Origin: JAHEJA01 sp965657215 | Lineage (GTDB): Bacteria > Pseudomonadota > Alphaproteobacteria > Rhodobacterales > Rhodobacteraceae | Direction of reading: 5' to 3' | Assembly: GCA_965657215.1 (NCBI GenBank) | Contig: CBFHNR010000005.1 | Coordinates: 1-64,000 of the forward strand | DNA length: 64,000 nucleotides | Shown: piece by piece, positions 7,520 through 14,310 of the stretch | Numbering within the stretch: the stretch's first letter is position 1 | How the letters are laid out: every line of letters begins with the position of its first letter | Translations under genes and position numbers: made by a program | Notes under the pieces: model-generated | Told to the model about the DNA's origin: nothing | What the model saw: the letters and a program-made list of their open reading frames with translations, nothing else | Database searches by the model: none

Positions 7520-8695
7520 TTATTGCGTGGATAGGGCTGTTGCAGCATGGTCCAAGCGCACAATGGCCTCGTCAATTTCTGCGTCGCTAATGGTGAGTGG
7601 GGGGAGAAGGCGAACGATGTTGTCGGAGGCGGGAACAGTGATGACCTGCGCATCATATCCTGCGTTCACCACGTCAATATTGGTCACCTTACATTTCAAC
7701 CCGATCATGAGACCTGATCCACGGACAGAGTCAAAAACATCTGGATGCGCGGCGACCAAGCCTTCTAATTTTTGGCGCAAATGCCCAGATTTACGATTAA
7801 CTTCAGCGAGGAAGCTGTCTTGTGCGACAATATCCATGACCTTTGATCCAACGGCGCAGGCCAAAGGATTTCCGCCATAGGTCGAGCCATGCGTTCCAGC
7901 GGTCATGCCTGAGGCCGCCGTTTCGGTTGCAAGCACGGCGCCCAAAGGAAAGCCACCGCCGATGCCTTTGGCAACCATCATGATGTCGGGTTCAATGCCT
8001 GACCATTCATGCGCGAATAGTTTTCCAGTACGCCCAACGCCACATTGGACCTCGTCTAAAATCAATAAAATACCGTGTTGATCACAGAGATCGCGAAGAC
8101 CCTTGAGACATTGATCAGGGAGCGGGCGAATGCCGCCTTCGCCTTGGACAGGCTCAACCATGATTGCGGCGGTATTTTCTGTGATAGCCGCGTCAATGGC
8201 CTCGTGATCGTTCCAATCAAGATGCACAAACCCAGGGAGCAGGGGACCAAAGCCTTTGGTCATTTTCTCGGCACCTGCCGCAGCTATTCCCGCAGAAGAG
8301 CGCCCGTGAAAGGATCCCTCAAAGGTGATAATCTCAACGCGGTCGGCTTGGCCTTTTTCATACCAATACTTGCGCGCCATTTTCACGGCAAGCTCACAGG
8401 ATTCGGTTCCAGAGTTGGTGAAAAACACCGTATCCGCAAATGTAGTCTCAACCAGTTGATCCGCTAATTTTTCTTGCTGTGGGATGTGATAAAGGTTGGA
8501 AACATGCCATAGATTTTGCGCCTGAGATGTCAAAGTCTCGACCAAATCAGGATGGGCATGGCCCAAGGCGTTTACCGCGATACCTGCACCCAAATCTAAA
8601 AAACGTCGCCCGTCTGCTTCGATCAACCAAGTGCCTTCGCCTTTGACAAAGTTCAAAGGGGCCCGTGAATAAGTCGGAAGGACAGACGAAATCAT
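7520..8695 (-). CDS. argD: Acetylornithine aminotransferase
   Basis: 391 residues of fold-type I, class III aminotransferase. It converts N-acetylglutamate semialdehyde to N-acetylornithine with PLP and glutamate, and may also serve lysine synthesis. Visible features are NSGTESCELAVKMAR (PLP phosphate region), ILDEVQCGVGRTGK, and the PLP lysine in MMVAKGIGGGFPLGA. AAGGA lies about 9 bases before the ATG. It is the first full gene after the arginine-codon leader and terminator at 8788-8849, about 92 bases upstream, and argF follows closely. Confidence 0.96.
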   Translation of the reverse strand: MISSVLPTYSRAPLNFVKGEGTWLIEADGRRFLDLGAGIAVNALGHAHPDLVETLTSQAQNLWHVSNLYHIPQQEKLADQLVETTFADTVFFTNSGTESCELAVKMARKYWYEKGQADRVEIITFEGSFHGRSSAGIAAAGAEKMTKGFGPLLPGFVHLDWNDHEAIDAAITENTAAIMVEPVQGEGGIRPLPDQCLKGLRDLCDQHGILLILDEVQCGVGRTGKLFAHEWSGIEPDIMMVAKGIGGGFPLGAVLATETAASGMTAGTHGSTYGGNPLACAVGSKVMDIVAQDSFLAEVNRKSGHLRQKLEGLVAAHPDVFDSVRGSGLMIGLKCKVTNIDVVNAGYDAQVITVPASDNIVRLLPPLTISDAEIDEAIVRLDHAATALSTQ

Positions 8696-8787
8696 AATTA
8701 GTTTCCTTGTCAGAGAATATCCCAGTCTTGGTGGCTTATGGGAAAGTTGATGTCAATTAGAAGGGGGATGGAACAGAGTCCAAATGC

Positions 8788-8812
8788 AAAAAGGCCGCGG
8801 TTTAGGCGCGGC
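8788..8812 (-). terminator. Intrinsic terminator (attenuator) before argD
   Basis: On the reverse strand GCCGCG (8812-8807) pairs with CGCGGC (8799-8794) around a 7-base loop, followed by one C and five T (8792-8788). The six G-C pairs and T-run make a credible intrinsic terminator. Its 5' arm is made of the last arginine codons of the leader peptide, and the leader's stop codon lies in the loop. A ribosome held on those codons would cover the arm and let transcription reach argD. Confidence 0.75.
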
Positions 8813-8849
8813 GACGTCGGCGTCGGATAGGTTGCATAAGTGTGTTCAT
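8802..8849 (-). CDS. Arginine-rich leader peptide of argDF (putative attenuator peptide)
   Basis: A 15-codon frame that reads Met-Asn-Thr-Leu-Met-Gln-Pro-Ile, then six arginine codons in a row (CGA CGC CGA CGT CGC CGC), Ala and TAA. It lies between the upstream flavin-reductase gene and argD, and the arginine codons run directly into a terminator. This is the classic layout of a leader that senses a charged tRNA, here tRNA-Arg, ahead of two arginine-synthesis genes. There is no Shine-Dalgarno sequence. A weak promoter at 8857-8884 would start transcription at or next to the ATG, so the peptide may be translated from a leaderless RNA. An internal ATG at 8837 is an alternative start. Seen directly: codons and hairpin. 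Inferred: regulation. Confidence 0.7.
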   Translation of the reverse strand: MNTLMQPIRRRRRRA

Positions 8850-8856
8850 GAGAGGC

Positions 8857-8884
8857 GTCTAACGTGCTTTGATCCAAAAAGCAA
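8857..8884 (-). promoter_or_regulatory. Weak sigma-70-like promoter for the argDF leader
   Basis: On the reverse strand TTGCTT (8884-8879) and TTAGAC (8862-8857) are separated by 16 bases. The -35 matches TTGACA at four of six positions; the -10 is poor. The expected start point falls within a few bases of the leader ATG at 8849. It is proposed only because of the attenuator next to it. Confidence 0.3.
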
Positions 8885-8903
8885 TGGATTTTGGCGGATT
8901 GCC

Positions 8904-9509
8904 TTAGTCGTCGGGACGAGACAGTTCGAAAGTATTATTAACGAGCGAATAATCTCGATACCCCAATCGGGCGACTGGGGTAAAGGTCGAGACGTCAAAT
9001 TTGCCATCAACCATGCAGGCGTCTTGCATATATACACCAATGACTTCCCCAAAGACGGCAAAGTTATTTTCGCCATTCAGGGTCACAATCTGAGTGACCT
9101 TGCATTCCAAGGCTGCAGGGGCCTGCGCCACGCGCGAACAGGCAATCGTCTGACACTCGGTTTTATCTAGGCCTGCTTTTGCAAATTCATCAACACCTTT
9201 GGCGAGGTTTGCAGAGGATATATTCATAGCATCAATCATCTCTTGGCCGACAACATTAATGCAAAACACCCCTGTCTCACGAATATTGTTTACGCTGTCT
9301 TTGCCATCCGCACGATCGCTTTTGCCACCTGTTGAGGCAAACATGACTTGAGGTGGGACATAGGCGACTGCGTTAAAAAACGAATAGGGGGCGAGGTTAT
9401 CCACTCCATGCGCATCGCGCGTTGAGACCCATCCTATCGGGCGCGGAGTAACAATGGCATTGAATGGGTTATGTGGCAAACCATGCCCATCTTTGGGTTC
9501 GTAAAACAT
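8904..9509 (-). CDS. Flavin reductase family protein (FMN-binding split barrel)
   Basis: 201 residues. The N-terminal half has the family's NPFNAIVTPRPIGWVSTRDAHG and NLAPYSFFNAVAYVPPQVMFAS segments, which form the flavin-binding split barrel; YMQDACMVDGKFDV lies toward the end. Such proteins bind FMN and reduce flavin for partner oxygenases or act as stand-alone oxidoreductases, and the partner is unknown. It is the gene immediately upstream of the argDF leader. The ATG at 9509 follows a GGAG-type sequence on the reverse strand. Confidence 0.8.
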   Translation of the reverse strand: MFYEPKDGHGLPHNPFNAIVTPRPIGWVSTRDAHGVDNLAPYSFFNAVAYVPPQVMFASTGGKSDRADGKDSVNNIRETGVFCINVVGQEMIDAMNISSANLAKGVDEFAKAGLDKTECQTIACSRVAQAPAALECKVTQIVTLNGENNFAVFGEVIGVYMQDACMVDGKFDVSTFTPVARLGYRDYSLVNNTFELSRPDD

Positions 9510-9585
9510 TTTCGCTACTCCTTGTTTGATAAGACCTTAGCGCTGTGATACGTGCGGTTCCAGTCCAAAAAGCAAAAGTATCCAC

Positions 9586-10077
9586 GTGCCCGAAATTAGA
9601 CCAGAAACACAAGAGGATTGGTGGGAAGTCGAAGCCCTCTATGACCTGTGTTTTGCCCCAGGCCGCGAGGCGCTCTCGTCCTATCGCCTCAGGGATAATG
9701 TGGACCCCGTCGCCGATCTTTGCATGGTGATGCGCGATGTGGATGGAATTTTGGGAGGCGCAATCCGGTATTGGCCAGTCCAAGTTGCAGGACACCCCGT
9801 GATCCTTCTTGGTCCTGTCGCGGTTCACCCGACACGCCAAGGCGAAGGTGTGGGGGGGCAATTGATCCGCACCAGCATGTATGCAGCTCAAGACTTGGGA
9901 TGGGACCGTGTTCTCTTGGTCGGCGATGCGCCTTATTATTCGCGTTTTGGATTTCGTCGATTGACGGGCGTTATGATGCCGCCACCGACTAATCCAGATC
10001 GGGTTTTGGGGTTTGATCTTAGCCCAGACGCATGGCGTGGTATTCAAGGCACGGTTGAGAAAATATCAATCGACTGA
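9586..10077 (+). CDS. GNAT family N-acetyltransferase
   Basis: 163 residues from a GTG start at 9586. The acetyl-CoA-binding core is plain: LLGPVAVHPTRQGEGVGGQLIRTSM (strand beta-4 and the RQGEGVGG pyrophosphate loop, about residues 73-97), then VLLVGDAPYYSRFGFRRL, the motif typical of YhbS-like acetyltransferases. The acceptor is unknown. The start has no strong ribosome site. The 3' end overlaps the convergent ycjF-like gene by 12 bp. Confidence 0.85.
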   Translation: MPEIRPETQEDWWEVEALYDLCFAPGREALSSYRLRDNVDPVADLCMVMRDVDGILGGAIRYWPVQVAGHPVILLGPVAVHPTRQGEGVGGQLIRTSMYAAQDLGWDRVLLVGDAPYYSRFGFRRLTGVMMPPPTNPDRVLGFDLSPDAWRGIQGTVEKISID

Positions 10078-11052
10078 TTTATCAAACACACCTGTCAAAG
10101 ATCGTCGCACCAGGGTTGTCACACTTGGGCGGGTCTGGGTCACAAAGGGCATGGGGCGACACACTTCCATCGCGGCACGACCTACGCGCGCCGTTAGGGC
10201 ACCATTGATCATTCCTTCGCCAAAGCGGCGTGACAATTTGGAAAACAGACCGCCACCGAGGATCGAGCCGAGCCAATCATCCCCCACCGCCATAGCCCCC
10301 GTGGCAACAAGGTGTCCCATGACGGAGCGCAGCAATCGCCAGCTTCCAATCACGCCGCCGCGACCGCCATAGATTTGGGCAATGCGTCGGATCATGCGAA
10401 TGTTGGACACCATGGCTGTCGCAACATCTGCAAAGGCCAGTGGAACAAGGGCGGTCACTGTGGCGACCTGTCTTGCCGCAGCTTCGATTTCACGGACAGC
10501 TTGCGCATCCAAGACGCGCATGACATCGGTTTCAATGACAGCAAAAACGCTGTCTGCATCAACTTGGTCTGATATTTTGGTGCTGGCTTGGGACGCAAGC
10601 AGAGCCATTTCAGGACGTTTCTTATAAAGCGATAGCAAAGAGCTACTCAGCTTTTTCGCAGTGTGGCTATCTTGATCACTCACCGCTTTGATAACCGCGT
10701 TTTGCAGTCTATCCAGTCTGCTCAGTCGGAAAAGGGCAAAGGTTTCACGTAAAATAATGGCCAGCAGGCTGAGCGCCAAAAGCACAAGAATGATCGTAAA
10801 GGCCCAGCCTAGAATTTGGTTACGCGCAAACATGGAAATAGCGAAATCCCAAAGCGCGAGGGAGACAAAAAATCCAATGATCGACAGGAGCAAAGATAAG
10901 GCCCAGCCTCCCCATCCAATACCTTTCGGGGTGATTTGCGGAGTAGGTGGAGGCGTCAGGCTGGTGTCAACGACCTCGGGCGCATCATGGGGATGAAGGA
11001 GAGGGGCGTCCTCTTCGATTTCAATAACGACGGGGGCTTTGGTTTTGGTCAT
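10066..11052 (-). CDS. YcjF/UPF0283-type inner-membrane protein (DUF697)
   Basis: 328 residues. A proline-rich acidic N-terminus is followed by two membrane helices (about residues 50-105: ALSLLLSIIGFFVSLALW and ILGWAFTIILVLLALSLLAII). A cytosolic DUF697-like C-terminal half carries VTALVPLAFADVATAMVSNIRMIRRIAQIYGGR. The start is set at the ATG at 11052, whose ATGA overlaps the stop of the upstream acetyltransferase gene. With the YcjX-like gene two positions upstream this recreates the ycjX-ycjF pair known from proteobacteria. The function is unknown; ycjXF is linked to envelope stress in E. coli. Confidence 0.8.
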   Translation of the reverse strand: MTKTKAPVVIEIEEDAPLLHPHDAPEVVDTSLTPPPTPQITPKGIGWGGWALSLLLSIIGFFVSLALWDFAISMFARNQILGWAFTIILVLLALSLLAIILRETFALFRLSRLDRLQNAVIKAVSDQDSHTAKKLSSSLLSLYKKRPEMALLASQASTKISDQVDADSVFAVIETDVMRVLDAQAVREIEAAARQVATVTALVPLAFADVATAMVSNIRMIRRIAQIYGGRGGVIGSWRLLRSVMGHLVATGAMAVGDDWLGSILGGGLFSKLSRRFGEGMINGALTARVGRAAMEVCRPMPFVTQTRPSVTTLVRRSLTGVFDKSVD

Positions 11053-11483
11053 GAGGCTAGTCTTTCCCATCTGTAATGAATATCAGGCAAGCCTTCGTCA
11101 TTATGATCGCCATGGCTCGTTGCGAGCGGGTTAAATCCAAGGGACGCATAAAATGCACAAGCGGCTGTGTTATATTGATGAACCCATGCGCTGAGGCTCG
11201 TCCTTTGGGTTTGCAAAAACTCCACCAAAGATCGGGCGATTCCGCGGCGTTGGTCTGACAGATCAACATAAAGCGCAAGGATATCGTTTGTGCGAACCGC
11301 TATAAATCCGGTGATGTGTTGATCTTCATGCACATGTACCCAGCCGTTGGAAATCATGTGTCCACAATAATGAATAACTTCGGCCTTGGTATGGATCGAC
11401 GGCAACCAGTCTGTTCGCGCAAAATGATCTGATAAAATGCTACCAAGGCGTCCCGCATCTAACTCTGTCGCCGCGCGGATCAT
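11049..11483 (-). CDS. GNAT family N-acetyltransferase (between ycjX and ycjF)
   Basis: 144 residues with the GNAT pattern ITGFIAVRTNDILALYVDLSDQRRGIARSLVEFLQ (about residues 58-92), including the Q-R-R-G-I-A acetyl-CoA loop, and a C-terminal NTAACAFYASLGF motif. The substrate is unknown. It is joined by four-base ATGA overlaps to both neighbours (11480-11483 upstream and 11049-11052 downstream), so three genes are translationally coupled. Placement inside the ycjX-ycjF pair is notable and may mean that it modifies a partner of that system, or may be chance. Confidence 0.85.
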   Translation of the reverse strand: MIRAATELDAGRLGSILSDHFARTDWLPSIHTKAEVIHYCGHMISNGWVHVHEDQHITGFIAVRTNDILALYVDLSDQRRGIARSLVEFLQTQRTSLSAWVHQYNTAACAFYASLGFNPLATSHGDHNDEGLPDIHYRWERLAS

Positions 11484-12895
11484 AGGCGATCCCCAAAGAG
11501 ATATTCGGCTGCGCGATCCAGCCGAATATGCGCAATACCCTCTCCATGGCGAAGCGCACTTGGAGGCGGGGCAAATCGCATTGCGGAAAATTCGCCGTCA
11601 AGCCATGTTTCTGGTAAATCCGTTGTCTGAGACAGAACAATTTGGGGATCAGAGGGCAGCTCACCTGCAAAGAATACCGCTTGCTTGCCAGTGTCTAAAA
11701 CGGTTCCCCGCACGCAATCAATATCTGTCCCGTTATGGGGGCGGGTTTCTTCGGTCGTACTTCGAACACTCGCTATAGAAAGCCCTAATGTTTGCGCCCC
11801 CTTGAACCGCGCTTCGCGTGCGGCATCATCTGTCAATGCTTGCATCATGGCATTGAGGCTTGCGTGTTGGCTTTGATGTAAATGATCCGCTTTGGTTGCA
11901 GCAAACAAGATGCGATCAACACGCGCGCCCCGTAGCAAGCGTGACACAGTCGAATTCGTACCTGGGCGAAAGGCCTTGAGAATGTCGCGCATTGTTCGGC
12001 GCAAATCGTCAATCGCACGCGGCCCATTATGCAAAGCTCCAAGCACATCAACCAAGACAATTTGTCGATCAATACGGGCAAAATGATCCCGAAAAAAGGG
12101 TCGCACGACATTTGATTTATAGGCTTCAAAACGGCGTTTGAATTCACGACCAAGGCTACCACGCGGGGGGCGGCCGTCCAAGGTCAGTGGCGCAAACGTC
12201 AAAACAGGCGACCCTTGCAAATCACCAGGAAGCAAAAACCGTCCCGGAGTGAGATCGCTGTAACCATCCTCACGTGCGGCATTTAGATAGGTTGTGAATT
12301 CTTGCGTCAAAGCTTTGGCCAAGGGTTCATCTAAATCGGCATTTGGATCAATCTCGGAGACCTTGTTCAAATAGGTCTGGGCACTCTTACGATAGGACAA
12401 ACGCGCCAGCGTGTCCTTGGACCAATCCTCATAGCTCTTGTCCAATAGTGAGAGGTCTAACAACCATTCCCCTGGATAATCGATGATATCGAGATGTTGA
12501 ATGTGAGCAGATCGAAATCCCGACAGCATTCCATTCGGTTTGACCTTTAACGATACGCGCAATTGGCTAATCGTCTTTGTATTGTCGGGCCACCGCGGTG
12601 TCGGCCCCGTCAAAGCGGCAAGGTTGCCCTCATAATCAAAGCGGGCAACGGTATCGTTAGGCTGCGGTTGCAAAAAAGCGGTTTCAATCCGTCCTTGCGC
12701 CATCGCATGCAGCTGAGACATGCGCCCTTGTTCCAAAAGATTGGCAACCAGCGAGGTGATAAAAACAGTCTTCCCCGATCGGGCCAATCCCGTGACTCCC
12801 AATCGGATCGGAGCACCAAACAACGTGTCCGTGATTTGTTCATTCGCGGCACCGACTGTATCGCTAATCGTGCGCGTTACTGTTGAAATGACCAA
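11480..12895 (-). CDS. YcjX family P-loop ATPase/GTPase (DUF463)
   Basis: 471 residues. Near the N-terminus is a Walker A loop in RLGVTGLARSGKTVFITSLV (G-x4-GKT, about residues 32-51). Further family stretches include LDIIDYPGEWLLDLSLL, VRPFFRDHFARIDRQIVLVDVLGALHNGP and ILFAATKADHLHQ, the last resembling the T/N-K-x-D base-recognition site of GTPases. It begins the ycjX-GNAT-ycjF unit. The role is unclear in all species. The start at 12895 keeps normal length. Confidence 0.9.
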   Translation of the reverse strand: MVISTVTRTISDTVGAANEQITDTLFGAPIRLGVTGLARSGKTVFITSLVANLLEQGRMSQLHAMAQGRIETAFLQPQPNDTVARFDYEGNLAALTGPTPRWPDNTKTISQLRVSLKVKPNGMLSGFRSAHIQHLDIIDYPGEWLLDLSLLDKSYEDWSKDTLARLSYRKSAQTYLNKVSEIDPNADLDEPLAKALTQEFTTYLNAAREDGYSDLTPGRFLLPGDLQGSPVLTFAPLTLDGRPPRGSLGREFKRRFEAYKSNVVRPFFRDHFARIDRQIVLVDVLGALHNGPRAIDDLRRTMRDILKAFRPGTNSTVSRLLRGARVDRILFAATKADHLHQSQHASLNAMMQALTDDAAREARFKGAQTLGLSIASVRSTTEETRPHNGTDIDCVRGTVLDTGKQAVFFAGELPSDPQIVLSQTTDLPETWLDGEFSAMRFAPPPSALRHGEGIAHIRLDRAAEYLFGDRL

Positions 12896-13014
12896 ATCTA
12901 TTCCTCCAAAACCTGAGCAATAGTTAAGCAGTCATTGCAAAAATTGCTAGATGACTTTGCGGGGAATTCGCAAAAGGACTTTCACAGGGGAATAAATTGT
13001 TTTAATTCGCATGC

Positions 13015-13788
13015 ATGCCTAGATATGCCTTGAAAATCGAATACCATGGTGCGCCCTTTGCTGGATGGCAGAGGCAACCAGACCAACCCTCGGTTCAGGG
13101 GGCGATTGAGGCGGCTTTGGCCAAGTTGGAGACGCGTGATCACACAATTGCAGCGGCTGGGCGCACAGATGCAGGGGTGCATGCAACGGGTCAAGTGGCG
13201 CATTGCGATATGGACAAGCCGTGGGATCCGTTTCGCTTAAGTGAGGCATTGAATTTCCACCTCAAACCTCAGCCCGTGTCCATTGTTGCCTGTGCGGAGG
13301 TCGCGGAGGATTGGCATGCCCGCTTTAGCGCGTTGGAGCGTCGCTATGTGTTTCGCTTGTTGTGCCGTCGTGCGCCTTCGACCCACGATAGAGGATTGGT
13401 TTGGCGGGTAAATCGCATGCTTGACTTGGATGCGATGCGCGAAGGGGCGGCCCATTTATTGGGACATCATGATTTCACAACCTTCCGATCCTCAATTTGT
13501 CAGGCGCAAAGCCCCGTGAAGTCGCTTGATATGCTAGACATCGACTTTATTGACGGCTGGTCTGGCCCTGAATTTCGGTTTTATGTCAGGGCGCGGAGCT
13601 TTCTTCATAATCAAGTGCGCAGCTTTGTCGGTACCTTGGAGCGCGTTGGGTCAGGGTATTGGGATCCTATTGATGTAAAACATGCCTTGGAGGCCCGCGA
13701 TAGATCAGCCTGTGGGCCCGTGTCCCCGCCGCAGGGGCTTTATCTAGCAGAGGTGTGTTACCCGCGAGACCCCTTTGATGCTGGGTGA
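13015..13788 (+). CDS. truA: tRNA pseudouridine(38-40) synthase
   Basis: 257 residues. TruA converts uridines 38-40 of the tRNA anticodon arm to pseudouridine. The catalytic aspartate is D52 in the conserved AAAGRTDAGVHA motif. Also present are YHGAPFAGWQRQ at the N-terminus, the ALERRYVFRL segment, and RARSFLHNQVRSFVGTLERVG near the end. No clear Shine-Dalgarno sequence precedes the ATG, which lies in an alternating GCATGCATGC. Its tail overlaps the convergent Nudix gene by 31 bp. Confidence 0.95.
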   Translation: MPRYALKIEYHGAPFAGWQRQPDQPSVQGAIEAALAKLETRDHTIAAAGRTDAGVHATGQVAHCDMDKPWDPFRLSEALNFHLKPQPVSIVACAEVAEDWHARFSALERRYVFRLLCRRAPSTHDRGLVWRVNRMLDLDAMREGAAHLLGHHDFTTFRSSICQAQSPVKSLDMLDIDFIDGWSGPEFRFYVRARSFLHNQVRSFVGTLERVGSGYWDPIDVKHALEARDRSACGPVSPPQGLYLAEVCYPRDPFDAG

Positions 13789-14249
13789 TTATGTAACCCT
13801 TTGGTTTTTCGCAGTGATTTGATGAGTTTGACCAAGGATGGGTCGCTCAATAATTTTTCAGCCTTGCGAAGGGATACCCATTTAAGAGTCCTTTGGCCGC
13901 GTTCAGGGAATTTCTTGAGCTGCTTTTTTACAGGCGTCAAAAATACATGTACTTGGACTTTGCGACGACGTTTATCTATGTAACGTTTGGTGTATTGGAA
14001 TTGACCGATCTCGGGACAATCAGCGGACTTTCTTGTTACAACGCCTGCTTCTTCCCATGCTTCTATTTGGGCCGCTCTCGCAAAAGTCTTGTCCCGCATG
14101 GGCCAGCCTTTGGGTATAATCCAACGACATGTGTCTCGGCTGGTAATGATCAATATCTCTGGCTTACCATTCTTTTTCCAACGCGTGCATAGGGCGGCAA
14201 CTTGGACAAGATGCGCTTTGTCATCAAGGACATTGTTTGGATTTGACAT
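13758..14249 (-). CDS. Nudix hydrolase family protein with divergent Nudix box
   Basis: 163 residues. The Nudix motif lies in IPKGWPMRDKTFARAAQIEAWEEAGV (about residues 44-69). It keeps G, the E-x-x-EE core and the final G-V. The first E of the consensus G-x5-E is lysine and the R of R-E-x-x-EE is isoleucine, a pattern I associate with alphaproteobacterial DIPP-like members. The substrate is unknown; related proteins act on diphosphoinositol or nucleotide polyphosphates. The C-terminus is very basic. It follows hrpB on the reverse strand, with a 12-bp palindrome TTTGATATCAAA (14273-14284) just upstream. Confidence 0.8.
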   Translation of the reverse strand: MSNPNNVLDDKAHLVQVAALCTRWKKNGKPEILIITSRDTCRWIIPKGWPMRDKTFARAAQIEAWEEAGVVTRKSADCPEIGQFQYTKRYIDKRRRKVQVHVFLTPVKKQLKKFPERGQRTLKWVSLRKAEKLLSDPSLVKLIKSLRKTKGLHNHPASKGSRG

Positions 14250-14310
14250 TAAACTGCTTCTTTTTTAATTATTTTGATATCAAATTACCCAAAGATTGCA
14301 AACAAAGCCT

